Shown here piece after piece: positions 35,418-43,067 of a stretch of DNA of 64,000 nucleotides. A program made the position numbers and the translations under genes. Position 1 is the first letter of the stretch. Each line of letters starts with the position of its first letter. Origin of the DNA: Parabacteroides chinchillae (GTDB lineage Bacteria; Bacteroidota; Bacteroidia; Bacteroidales; Tannerellaceae); assembly GCF_900108035.1 (NCBI RefSeq), contig NZ_FNVS01000017.1, forward strand, positions 1-64,000, in the 5' to 3' direction. A model generated the notes under the pieces. It worked only from the letters and a program-made list of their open reading frames with translations. It was not told where the DNA came from and did no database searches.

Positions 35418-36617
35418 TTAAATCTCTTCGTCTTTATGGTTTGTATAATAAACGCGGAGCGGAGTGGAAGTAACCTTGATGAAGCCCTTTGCGTCTTCGG
35501 CCGTCCAGCCTTTTTGCATTTCGCCATATTCGCCGAATTTGGTTTTTACCAGGTCGTCTTGGGATTCCACGCCTACAGTAGAGAATGACAACGGACGAAG
35601 TTCAAGAATAACCGTTCCGTTTACATTACGTTGTGATTCCAGCAACATGGCTTCGATGTCGCGCATAACCGGTTCTAAGTACTGGCTTTCATGCAAAAAC
35701 ATGCCGTACCAGTTGGCAACTTGGTCTTTCCAGTATTGCTGCCATTTACTCAAGGTGTATTTTTCAAGGAAGCGGTGTGCACCGATAATCAGCATCGGGG
35801 CGGCGGCTTCAAAACCTACGCGGCCTTTGATTCCGATAATTGTGTCACCCACATGCATATCACGGCCTATACCATAAGCGGAGCCGATCTCTTCTATTTT
35901 TTGAATAGCTTTGATTTTATCTTCAAACACTTCTCCGTTTATGGCATGAACTTCACCGTTTTTGAATTCGATACGGAGTTGTTCGCTGCCGGTTTTAGTA
36001 ACCTGTTTTAAATAAGCACTTTCGGGCAAACCCTGGGCTGAGTCAAGTATTTCGCCTCCGCAGATAGATGTACCCCATAAACCTACGTTATATGAATATT
36101 TCAACTTGGTGAAATCTGCCACAAAGCCGTGTTCTTTCAGGTAGTTGATTTCGTAGTCGCGCGTCAGTGCCATATCACGCGTCAGCGTGATGATTTCTAC
36201 ATTCGGAGCCAGAACAAGGAAAGTCATGTCAAAACGGATCTGGTCGTTTCCTGCACCTGTTGAACCGTGAGCAATGGCATCAGCACCAATTTCATTAGCA
36301 TAGCGGGCAATGGCTAATGCCTGGAAAATACGTTCTGAACTTACTGAAATAGGATAAGTACCGTTACGGAGAACGTTTCCGAATACCATATATTTAAGGC
36401 TCTTTTCGTAATATTCTTTTGTTACGTCAATTGTAACATATTTGGTTGCGCCCAGTTTGTAGGCATTTTCTTCATTTTGCTTTAATTGTTCTGCACTGAA
36501 ACCGCCAGTGTTGGCACATGCTGCATATACTTCATATCCTTTTTCCTTTGCCAGATACATCACTGTGAAAGAGGTATCAAGACCGCCGCTAAATGCAACT
36601 ACTACTACTTTCTTCAT
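35418..36617 (-). CDS. argG: Argininosuccinate synthase
   Basis: ArgG joins citrulline and aspartate with ATP. The 399-residue protein opens with the PP-loop VVVAFSGGLDTSF (about residues 5-17), then AACANTGGF, AHGSTGAGNDQIRFD (about 115) and KYSYNVGLWGTSICGGE (about 170). It lies between the GNAT gene (14 bases) and argC (3 bases), so the operon is tightly packed. argB, the ornithine carbamoyltransferase gene and argH are not in the window. Confidence 0.96.
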   Translation of the reverse strand: MKKVVVVAFSGGLDTSFTVMYLAKEKGYEVYAACANTGGFSAEQLKQNEENAYKLGATKYVTIDVTKEYYEKSLKYMVFGNVLRNGTYPISVSSERIFQALAIARYANEIGADAIAHGSTGAGNDQIRFDMTFLVLAPNVEIITLTRDMALTRDYEINYLKEHGFVADFTKLKYSYNVGLWGTSICGGEILDSAQGLPESAYLKQVTKTGSEQLRIEFKNGEVHAINGEVFEDKIKAIQKIEEIGSAYGIGRDMHVGDTIIGIKGRVGFEAAAPMLIIGAHRFLEKYTLSKWQQYWKDQVANWYGMFLHESQYLEPVMRDIEAMLLESQRNVNGTVILELRPLSFSTVGVESQDDLVKTKFGEYGEMQKGWTAEDAKGFIKVTSTPLRVYYTNHKDEEI

Positions 36618-36631
36618 TTTATTATATTGTT

Positions 36632-37207
36632 TTATTTATTATTCTTGTGTTCTGAATTGTCTTTATGTTTTTCCGGGTCGTAAAGCATGGCTGTGCAAAT
36701 ACAGAATTTACGTTGTTTTTCCATCAATATATGGTGGTTAATGCAACCCTCGCATCCATGCCAGAAAGCATCGTCGTCTGTCAGTTCGTCGAATGTTACA
36801 GGAACATATCCCAAAGCTGTATTCATTTTCATAACAGCGGCGCCCGAAGTCAGACTGAATATCTTAGCCTTCGGCCATCGTAAGCGGGCCAGGGCAAATG
36901 ACGCGTCTTTAATACGCTTTGCCAATCCCAGGCCACGGAATTTTTCAACAACGATAAGTCCGGATGTTGCCACATACTGCTTATTTCCCCATGATTCGAT
37001 GTAGGTGAAACCTGCAAATTCATCACCTGCAAGAGCAATGATTGCTTTTCCTTCCTTCATTTTTTGAGCAACATATTCGTGTGTACGTTTGGCAATACCG
37101 GTTCCGCGTACTTTAGCAGCAGCTTCTATTGTCTCTAAAACGATATCAACATATACTTCGTGTGAAGCATCGGCTACCATAACATCAATTTCTACTCCTT
37201 GTTCCAT
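36632..37207 (-). CDS. GNAT-family N-acyltransferase of the arg operon
   Basis: The 191-residue protein has a GNAT fold with the acyl-CoA-binding stretch VVEKFRGLGLAKRIKDASF (about 88-106), RxxGxA/G type, and KIFSLTSGAAVMKMNTALGYVPV (about 115-138). It sits between argR and argG, as the first enzyme gene of the operon, in the place expected for a glutamate N-acyltransferase that starts arginine synthesis. No ArgA or ArgJ is seen in the window. Whether the donor is acetyl-CoA or succinyl-CoA cannot be read from sequence. The C-terminal tail is Cys- and Lys-rich (CEGCINH, KFCICTAM). Confidence 0.8.
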   Translation of the reverse strand: MEQGVEIDVMVADASHEVYVDIVLETIEAAAKVRGTGIAKRTHEYVAQKMKEGKAIIALAGDEFAGFTYIESWGNKQYVATSGLIVVEKFRGLGLAKRIKDASFALARLRWPKAKIFSLTSGAAVMKMNTALGYVPVTFDELTDDDAFWHGCEGCINHHILMEKQRKFCICTAMLYDPEKHKDNSEHKNNK

Positions 37208-37264
37208 TGTATTTGTTTGTTCTTAATCTACTTGTTTGTGTGCGGATATTATTCCGTTGTTACC

Positions 37265-37708
37265 TTATATAAAATTCGATAGAGCTTTTATGATCCTGTT
37301 CCGGCTAATGCCTTCGCGAGGAATGATCAAGATTGTATCGTCACCGGCAATTGTTGCCAATATTTCTTGCGGGGCATGTGTATCGATGTCCGAAGCAATT
37401 CCCATTGCATAACCCGGGCGTGTTTTTACAACGGCCAGATTACCCGAAAACTCGATGTTAGGATGGCTATGACCCAAATCTTGATCTGATTGCATAAGTG
37501 CTGCATGCTCCGGTAAACGATATACATAATTTCCATTCCCGTCGTGTACTTTAGCTACTTTCAGTTGCTTGATGTCGCGTGAAAGGGTTGCTTGAGTAGT
37601 GGAAAATCCGCTTGATGTCAATGATCTGAGCAATTCTTCCTGATTACTTATAGCTTCCGTTTGTATGATGCGGCAAATAGCGTCCAATCGTTCTTTTTTA
37701 GTACTCAT
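37265..37708 (-). CDS. argR: Arginine repressor
   Basis: The 147-residue ArgR has an N-terminal winged helix (residues about 5-60; NQEELLRSLTSSGFSTTQATLSRDIKQL, with the ArgR SRD motif) and a C-terminal hexamerisation and arginine-binding domain (GYAMGIASDIDTHAPQEILATIAGDDTILII, where the GxDD-like AGDDT contacts arginine). It is the first gene of the operon that it is expected to control. Two ARG-box-like sequences flank its promoter. Confidence 0.94.
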   Translation of the reverse strand: MSTKKERLDAICRIIQTEAISNQEELLRSLTSSGFSTTQATLSRDIKQLKVAKVHDGNGNYVYRLPEHAALMQSDQDLGHSHPNIEFSGNLAVVKTRPGYAMGIASDIDTHAPQEILATIAGDDTILIIPREGISRNRIIKALSNFI

Positions 37709-37710
37709 AT

Positions 37711-37724
37711 TGTATATTTATGCA
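37711..37724. promoter_or_regulatory. ARG-box-like site in the argR leader
   Basis: TGTATATTTATGCA (reverse TGCATAAATATACA) resembles the ArgR half-site pair TGAAT-N4-ATTCA. It lies just after the predicted transcription start and 3 bases before the argR ATG. Confidence 0.5.
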
Positions 37725-37733
37725 AACAGGCTG

Positions 37734-37741
37734 CAAATATA
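37734..37741 (-). promoter_or_regulatory. -7 element of the arg operon
   Basis: The minus strand reads TATATTTG, matching TAnnTTTG. It lies between two ARG-box-like sequences, so repressor on either one could block the promoter. Confidence 0.65.
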
Positions 37742-37752
37742 AATCGAATAAT

Positions 37753-37766
37753 TGAATAAATATACA
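37753..37766. promoter_or_regulatory. ARG-box-like site upstream of the arg promoter
   Basis: TGAATAAATATACA matches the TGAAT-N4-ATTCA consensus except at one base. It lies in the -33 region of the argR promoter. Confidence 0.55.
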
Positions 37767-37794
37767 TTTTGGTACTTGTTTTTGATATAATTTA

Positions 37795-37830
37795 TTCATC
37801 CCGATGATTTCACAAAATCATCGGGATGAA
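37795..37830. repeat. Perfect 16-bp hairpin between divergent promoters
   Basis: TTCATCCCGATGATTT (37795-37810) and AAATCATCGGGATGAA (37815-37830) flank a CACA loop. No annotated gene ends on either side, since the arg promoter is to the left and the M48 promoter to the right. The hairpin may be the terminator of a gene that has been deleted, or a regulatory structure. Confidence 0.7.
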
Positions 37831-37906
37831 ATTGGAAAAAGATCGGGGAGATTTAAAATACATCCAAACCCCCGGATTCTTTGTTATACTATTATCAAAG
37901 ATACAT

Positions 37907-37914
37907 TATCTTTG
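37907..37914 (+). promoter_or_regulatory. -7 element of the M48 peptidase gene
   Basis: TATCTTTG matches TAnnTTTG and lies 33 bases before the ATG at 37947. A TTTG at 37880-37883 could be the -33 box at a slightly long spacing of 23 bases. Confidence 0.6.
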
Positions 37915-37946
37915 TATTTGGAAGAAACAACAAAAAGATAAAAGTT

Positions 37947-38741
37947 ATGAAAAAGGTTGCAAGTTTATTGTGTGCCCTGTTGATTCTTGCGGGCTGTTCC
38001 AGTGTGCCCCTGACAGGTCGTAAACAGGTTTTATTGGTTTCGGATCAGGAAGTGTTGTCATCTAGTCTGACCCAATACAATGATTATATTAAAACGGCAA
38101 AGAAATCTGCAAACAAGTCGCAGAATGATATGGTGACGCGTGTTGGTAAGAAGATCGCGGCTGCAACGGAAACCTATTTAAAAGCTAATGGCATGGAAAA
38201 TGAGATTAAGAATTTTAAATGGGAGTTTAACTTGGTAAAAGACCCTCAGGTCAATGCCTTTTGTATGCCGGGTGGAAAAATTGTGGTATATGAGGGATTA
38301 TTGCCATTAGTTTCATCAGATGATGAATTGGCTGTTGTTCTGGGACACGAAGTGGCTCATGCAGTTGCCAAACATAGTAATGAGCGGATGAGCCAGCAAT
38401 TGATGACTCAATACGGTGCTGCTATTCTGGGCGCCGCTGTTAGTAATAAAAGTACGGCTGTACAGCAAATGGCTAATACTGTGTATGGAGTAGGATCTCA
38501 ATATGGAGTGATGCTTCCCTTTTCGCGTAAACATGAATCGGAGGCCGATTATATGGGATTAGTGTTTATGACTATGGCCGGATATAATCCGGATGTGGCT
38601 GTTAATTTCTGGCAGAAAATGTCGGCAGGCAAAGGAGGAGCAACGCCCGAATTTATGAGTACTCACCCGAGTGATTCGCATCGAATAGCCGATATTCAGA
38701 AAGAATTGCCGGGAATAAAGGCAAAATATGGGAAAAAATAA
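37947..38741 (+). CDS. M48-family metallopeptidase lipoprotein
   Basis: The 264-residue lipoprotein has the lipobox LAGC (Cys17). The zinc motif is HEVAH (in VVLGHEVAHAVAKHS, about residue 130), and the third ligand is a Glu in HESEADYMGL (about 195). It resembles the Oma1/LoiP/YcaL group, envelope quality-control proteases of membrane or outer-membrane proteins. The start at 37947 places the signal peptide at the N-terminus, because the promoter and a TTTG-rich leader occupy the longer frame. It is monocistronic. Confidence 0.92.
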   Translation: MKKVASLLCALLILAGCSSVPLTGRKQVLLVSDQEVLSSSLTQYNDYIKTAKKSANKSQNDMVTRVGKKIAAATETYLKANGMENEIKNFKWEFNLVKDPQVNAFCMPGGKIVVYEGLLPLVSSDDELAVVLGHEVAHAVAKHSNERMSQQLMTQYGAAILGAAVSNKSTAVQQMANTVYGVGSQYGVMLPFSRKHESEADYMGLVFMTMAGYNPDVAVNFWQKMSAGKGGATPEFMSTHPSDSHRIADIQKELPGIKAKYGKK

Positions 38742-38777
38742 CTGAAGCCTGTTTGGATTTCATTCGGATGGATTATT

Positions 38778-40571
38778 TTAAATGGTAATTCCCATTCTCT
38801 TCATCAGGAAACAGGCATTCATATTTTCGGCAATTCCTTCGCGCAGCTTGTAAGAAAAAGATAATTCGTCATCTTTTATATCAGCTTCGAAGCGATAATT
38901 TTTTATTTGTTCCGGAAATTCCTTTTCGAGGTTTCCAAGTACTAAATCGTGGGTTGCAATAATTCCGCAAGTCTTGTATGATACTAATTGTTTCATCAAA
39001 GCGATGGAACCTTTTTGTTTGTCAATGGAGTTTGTCCCTTTTAATATTTCATCCAGAATAATGAATAGCTTTTCACCTTGTTGCAAGCGGTCTATTATCA
39101 TTTTCAGCCTTTTCAATTCGGCAAAGAAGTAAGATTCGTTGCTTACTAAAGAATCGGAAGTACGCAAGCTGGTAACCATCTTTGCCGGGTAAACTGTGAG
39201 CGACTCTGCATATACGGGAGTTCCTATGCAGGCCAATAAATAGTTGACACCGACTGTTCTCAGGTAGGTGCTTTTACCGGCCATATTTGCTCCGGTAATA
39301 ATCAGGAACCACGGGCTTTTTTCGATGTTGATATCGTTTTTGATACAAACATCCCGGTTTAACAAAGGATGCCCGAGAGCTTTGCCTTCCATCTCGAAGT
39401 AATTGTTTGCAATATCAGGGTAGATATAATCAGGATGATTAAAAGCAAAACCTCCTAATGAACTGAGTGCGTCAAAATGGGCAAGGGCATCGATCCAGTG
39501 TTTGATATGGTCTGCATGTTCCATCTTCCATTTTTCCAGAGAAATAGCAAAGCGCGTATCACGTAGATACAGAATGTTAAGTATGATTCCGGCAGCACTA
39601 AACCGTTGATCCAATCCTCCGATATATTGGGACAGTTTCTTTATCGTATGCGATGCCGTCCCATCAGTGTGGGATAGTTCTTTACTGATTGATATTAACT
39701 CGCTTGATTGAAACTGATCTCCTTCAATGCTTTCCATCAACTTTGAATAAATGGAGAATATCTTATTCATTTTATCAACGGAATTATACAGGTTGTTGAT
39801 TTGCTTGCTACGGAGATAAGCTATAAATAGACTTATTAACAAGTATATACTTAGTACGGAGTAACTGATGATATTCAACAGGCAGGCGGTAGTGATAAGC
39901 AACCATAAGCCGGGAACAATCCATACAAGGGCTTTCCATAACGGACTGTTGGCAAACATAAGTTTGCCATTAACCAGCGTAGAGAGCATTTGCAGGTCAT
40001 TTTTGCTTCCTGTTTGTTTGATACCGGTCACGTAAAAATGCTGTCGCAAACCGGATAGGGTGGAGAGTTCTTTTACGGCTTCCTGACGCTTTAATATTGC
40101 TTCTTTTTGTGTCAACGGACTCATAAACCAGCTTGCCAAAAGTTCGCGTCCGAATATTGTTACAGTACGGTTGACGGATTGAAATATGGAACGGTTGCCG
40201 AATAAATCCAGATCAAGGCTGAAATCGTGTTCGGACGAACTTTTCTCAGGTGCCCCGTCGAAAGCACTGAAATCATAATCCAGTCCATTCAGTTCGTTTG
40301 TATTTAATTTGATTAGCGCTTCGGAATACTCTTTCTTGGCATATAATTTATTGTGATACCACATCAATAAAGCGAAAGGAATAATAAATGCAATTGTAAC
40401 AATAGTTAGCAACAACGGGCTTTCGTTCCTGAGTAACCATATACAACAAATAAGCGCTGCAACCAGTGCTAAACGGATGCTTCCCATTAGATGGATTTTC
40501 TTTTTTAAGCTGTTCGAGCGCCGTGTATAGGCTTCTATATTTTCTTTGTAAAAACTATATACATTTTTCAT
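38778..40571 (-). CDS. Membrane-anchored MutS-like ATPase
   Basis: The 597-residue protein has two pairs of membrane segments (about residues 31-47, 52-71, 213-230 and 236-252). These are followed by a MutS lever-like helical region and a MutS-family ATPase: Walker A ITGANMAGKSTYLRT (427-441), the ST-rich switch SLRTSDSLVSNESYFFAEL and Walker B LFIILDEILKGTNS (502-515), with THD at about 545. The mismatch-recognition domain of MutS is absent. Such proteins are widespread in Bacteroidetes and their role is unknown; a membrane location is unusual for a MutS relative. A TAAGTTTG element (40576-40583) lies so close to the ATG that the mRNA may be nearly leaderless. Confidence 0.85.
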   Translation of the reverse strand: MKNVYSFYKENIEAYTRRSNSLKKKIHLMGSIRLALVAALICCIWLLRNESPLLLTIVTIAFIIPFALLMWYHNKLYAKKEYSEALIKLNTNELNGLDYDFSAFDGAPEKSSSEHDFSLDLDLFGNRSIFQSVNRTVTIFGRELLASWFMSPLTQKEAILKRQEAVKELSTLSGLRQHFYVTGIKQTGSKNDLQMLSTLVNGKLMFANSPLWKALVWIVPGLWLLITTACLLNIISYSVLSIYLLISLFIAYLRSKQINNLYNSVDKMNKIFSIYSKLMESIEGDQFQSSELISISKELSHTDGTASHTIKKLSQYIGGLDQRFSAAGIILNILYLRDTRFAISLEKWKMEHADHIKHWIDALAHFDALSSLGGFAFNHPDYIYPDIANNYFEMEGKALGHPLLNRDVCIKNDINIEKSPWFLIITGANMAGKSTYLRTVGVNYLLACIGTPVYAESLTVYPAKMVTSLRTSDSLVSNESYFFAELKRLKMIIDRLQQGEKLFIILDEILKGTNSIDKQKGSIALMKQLVSYKTCGIIATHDLVLGNLEKEFPEQIKNYRFEADIKDDELSFSYKLREGIAENMNACFLMKRMGITI

Positions 40572-40632
40572 GGAGCAAACTTACACAAATAAAAGAATAT
40601 AACAGCACCGAAACTTTTTGATTTAATTGTTT

Positions 40633-40788
40633 ATGGAGATATATAAACAAAATGATGAAGACCTGGGGACGGGCTTAGGGCTTTCTATTTGCTCGCTTAT
40701 TGCCGAAAAACTGGGCGGATATTTGGATTTGCATAGCCGTTTTTCTATTCAATTACCTTATGATGAAAAGCCGAATAAGATGAACTAA
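40633..40788 (+). pseudogene. Sensor histidine kinase C-terminal fragment
   Basis: A 51-codon frame reads DLGTGLGLSICSLIAEKLGGYLDLHS and then RFSIQLPY before a stop. It contains the G2 box and final strands of a histidine-kinase ATPase domain, with about six residues missing between HS and RFSI, where GEGS normally lies. Everything upstream (dimerisation domain, H box, N box and G1 box) is absent, and an in-frame stop lies just before the ATG. It is a relic of a kinase gene, not a working protein. Confidence 0.75.
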
Positions 40789-40878
40789 GTTATTTAATTT
40801 TGGTTTATATAAATACATCGTAGGTGAAATGACTACAACTCATGTTATTTAAGCCAAAAATTCTGGTGGCATTTCTCC

Positions 40879-40886
40879 TATATTTG
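40879..40886 (+). promoter_or_regulatory. -7 element of pldA
   Basis: TATATTTG matches TAnnTTTG and lies 32 bases before the ATG at 40918. Confidence 0.6.
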
Positions 40887-40917
40887 CGGATAAATTAGAA
40901 ATGCTTGAAGTTTGTTT

Positions 40918-41751
40918 ATGAAAAAGACCGTTTTAACATGCTTGCTTTTTTTCTTCTGTGGTGGTGCTTTTTCCCAGGTTCTGATACATGACCCAGAAGA
41001 AAGTTATAATGCCGATAGTGTACGTGCTGTATTGGATAAGATGTCTTATTTTACTTTGTTTAAAGATAACTATTTTATTGGCGGAACTACGATCGGGCAT
41101 AAACCTACGGCAACCAATTCGGATGTGAAATTCCAGTTGAGTATTGCCCAGCGTCTTACTAAAAGTAAATTACCTTTTGACACTTATCTTTTCCTGCAAT
41201 ATACACAAAAAGCCTTTTGGAATGTTTTCCAGAGTTCTCTTCCCATGCGCGACCTTAATTTTAACCCCGGAATAGGATTGGGGCATCTTATTATACATCA
41301 TAATAAATATATAGGAAAAGGTTATCTGATGCTGGAACATGAATCTAATGGGAAAGACAGCACGGCTTCGCGAAGTTGGAACAGGATAACATTTGCTGCA
41401 GCTGTAGTCCTTAATAATAATTGGGAAACTCAGTTTAGTACATGGATTCCTATTGTCGATGGCAAGTATAATAAAGACTTGTTGAAATATAAAGGTATAT
41501 TCCAAATGGCAGTAAATTACCGTACCAATAATAAACGGTTCAACTGTGGTCTGATTTTGACGAAACGCAAGACTTGGCTCAGTTTTAATACCCAGTTGGA
41601 GCTGAGTTACAAATTTAATAACAACGAAAACCAATATCTATTCCTTCAGTACTATAATGGCTATGGCGAAGGCTTACTCGATTATAATAAGTTCAAAAGC
41701 ATGTTGCGTATTGGCATTGTAATTAAGCCACAGGATTTTAGTATCTATTAG
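40918..41751 (+). CDS. pldA: Outer-membrane phospholipase A
   Basis: The 277-residue protein has a signal peptide (LTCLLFFFCGGAFSQ) and the OmpLA barrel. The catalytic pattern HESNGKDSTASRSWNR (His and Ser at HxS and Asn at the end) matches the His-Ser-Asn triad of Escherichia coli OmpLA (HQSNG...SRSWNR). Later strands include QYLFLQYYNGYGEGLLDYN. It would hydrolyse phospholipids misplaced in the outer leaflet. The start codon chosen is ATG at 40918, because the six bases of the longer frame (TTG TTT) add nothing. It is flanked on both sides by pseudogene fragments. Confidence 0.88.
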   Translation: MKKTVLTCLLFFFCGGAFSQVLIHDPEESYNADSVRAVLDKMSYFTLFKDNYFIGGTTIGHKPTATNSDVKFQLSIAQRLTKSKLPFDTYLFLQYTQKAFWNVFQSSLPMRDLNFNPGIGLGHLIIHHNKYIGKGYLMLEHESNGKDSTASRSWNRITFAAAVVLNNNWETQFSTWIPIVDGKYNKDLLKYKGIFQMAVNYRTNNKRFNCGLILTKRKTWLSFNTQLELSYKFNNNENQYLFLQYYNGYGEGLLDYNKFKSMLRIGIVIKPQDFSIY

Positions 41752-41865
41752 CAGAAAACACTTTAATAGATTCTTTCTATTGGATAATAGATGAACTATA
41801 TTCAACTCTTGGATGTTTTGATAATAAAGCCCTGTAAATTTATAGGATAAAAATATCGGAGCACC

Positions 41866-42487
41866 ATGAAAGAAAGAATTGAACAATTAAAGTCTCTAAA
41901 CCACCAGGCAGAGTTAGGAGGCGGAGAAGATCGCATAGCCAAACAACAATATGGAAGAACCTCCTTTTGTGCCGACTTCAGACAGTCCGAACCGCACCGA
42001 TCCGCAATTGGATTTATTAGTACCCACCAATCCGAACCAACCATATGATATAAAGGAATTGATTCTCTCTGTGGCAGACGACAATAATTTCTTTGAAGTG
42101 CAGGAAGAATATGCAAAAAATATTGTCATCGGTTACATTCGACTGAATGGAAAAACGATTGGCGTTGTTGCTAACCAGCCCGCAGCATTAGCCGGAACTT
42201 TGGACATAAATGCGTCGGTAAAAGCTGCCCGTTTTGTGCGCTTTTGTGATGCATTTAATATTCCGTTGCTTACTTTAGTGGATGTTCCGGGGTTCTTGCC
42301 GGGAGTTATTCAGAAAGTTTATGTAAAGACCGGAGATGAGGTAAAAATCGGCACTCCTTTGTGTGTACTTGTTGCCATGAAGATGGAGAACGAGATCCGA
42401 AGCCCGATAGATGGAATAGTAAGAGATGTATATGTTACTGAATCGAACAAGGTTTTGGTAAATGATAAAATGCTTGTAGTAGAATAA
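41866..42487 (+). pseudogene. Carboxyltransferase (PccB/MmdA)-biotinyl domain deletion chimera
   Basis: From the ATG at 41866 the DNA reads KERIEQLKSLNHQAELGGGEDRIAKQ, the start of propionyl-CoA carboxylase beta or methylmalonyl-CoA decarboxylase alpha. It then changes frame and reads NNMEEPPFVPT, NPNQPYDIKELI and LVDVPGFLPG, the C-terminal half of the same protein, and without a break joins VIQKVYVKTGDEVKIG and VAMKMENEIRSPIDG, the biotinyl domain of the carrier protein, with the biotin lysine in AMKM. Two deletions are implied: one of about 200-plus residues inside the carboxyltransferase, and one removing its end and the genes up to the carrier. Both junctions are at short shared motifs (ACAACAA and LPG). 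A 178-residue frame from 41951 stays open, so a chimeric protein is possible but unlikely to be functional. Confidence 0.85.
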
Positions 42488-42493
42488 TCGGTA

Positions 42494-42526
42494 AATCCCC
42501 GGATGTTAAATTTCCGGAGATTTTTT
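42494..42526 (+). terminator. Terminator after the carboxylase chimera
   Basis: AATCCCCGGA (42494-42503) pairs with TCCGGAGATT (42513-42522) with one mismatch, and a TTTTTT run follows. It presumably belonged to the original carrier-protein operon. Confidence 0.7.
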
Positions 42527-42604
42527 CAAGACTAAAATTGTCCACGATTTAGCACTACGGAAGTGCGTAATTTTGCCAAAAATATGCGGATTATGGGAAA
42601 AAGA

Positions 42605-42635
42605 AAATCCCTGAAGTATTTAATTTTCAGAGATT
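42605..42635. repeat. Degenerate copy of the tRNA-Phe terminator
   Basis: AAATCCCTGAA (42605-42615) and TTCAGAGATT (42626-42635) match the hairpin arms downstream of tRNA-Phe at 47029-47061, with one base change. This is evidence that 42600-42678 is the displaced original tRNA 3' flank. Confidence 0.65.
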
Positions 42636-42655
42636 AGCCAAATTTGAAGTCTTTT

Positions 42656-42678
42656 AAAAGTGGTGCCACCAGGAATCG
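42656..42678. repeat. Distal attachment-site copy (tRNA-Phe 3' end)
   Basis: The 23-bp sequence AAAAGTGGTGCCACCAGGAA plus TCG is identical to 47081-47103, which is the last 18 bases of tRNA-Phe plus 5 downstream bases. The rest of the tRNA is absent here, as expected for the displaced copy at the far end of an element inserted in a tRNA 3' end. Confidence 0.85.
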
Positions 42679-43067
42679 GAAATCGGTTTGTACAACACTA
42701 TTTCTCAATAAGTTATATCTTTATTACGATGTTAGTCCTTTGAATAAGGTTTTCACAGCTTTGCACCATTCAACACAATTTTGTGTCTTAGGTTTGATTT
42801 CTGCGTGTAAAAGTAGATATTTATTTAGAATTATCAATATTTCCAAGAACTTTTTTTAGCTTTTACTATATTTTCAAAAACTACATTATCTTCTATGGAA
42901 ACAAAAGTATTATCTATTGATTAATAGTTGTTTAAAAAGAACAAAGAGTAACGAGCAACAATTTGGAAACGAGTAAAATGCTTTATTTAGCCTATATTTC
43001 TCGTTCTTTAAAAACTACCAATATAATTATTCTGTTATAAAGTTTTATTATTGATGTTTTTACAACT
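42679..43067. other. AT-rich end of the tRNA-Phe element
   Basis: No coding or RNA gene is supported in these 389 bases. The sequence is very AT-rich and contains loosely repeated AACGAG/CTCGTT words. It may hold a regulatory or excision-related site, but nothing definite is seen. Confidence 0.4.

Noticed and set aside
42644-42859. 71-codon open frame over the distal attachment copy
   Set aside because: It runs through the displaced tRNA end and AT-rich DNA and has no recognisable protein motif, so it is taken as chance.
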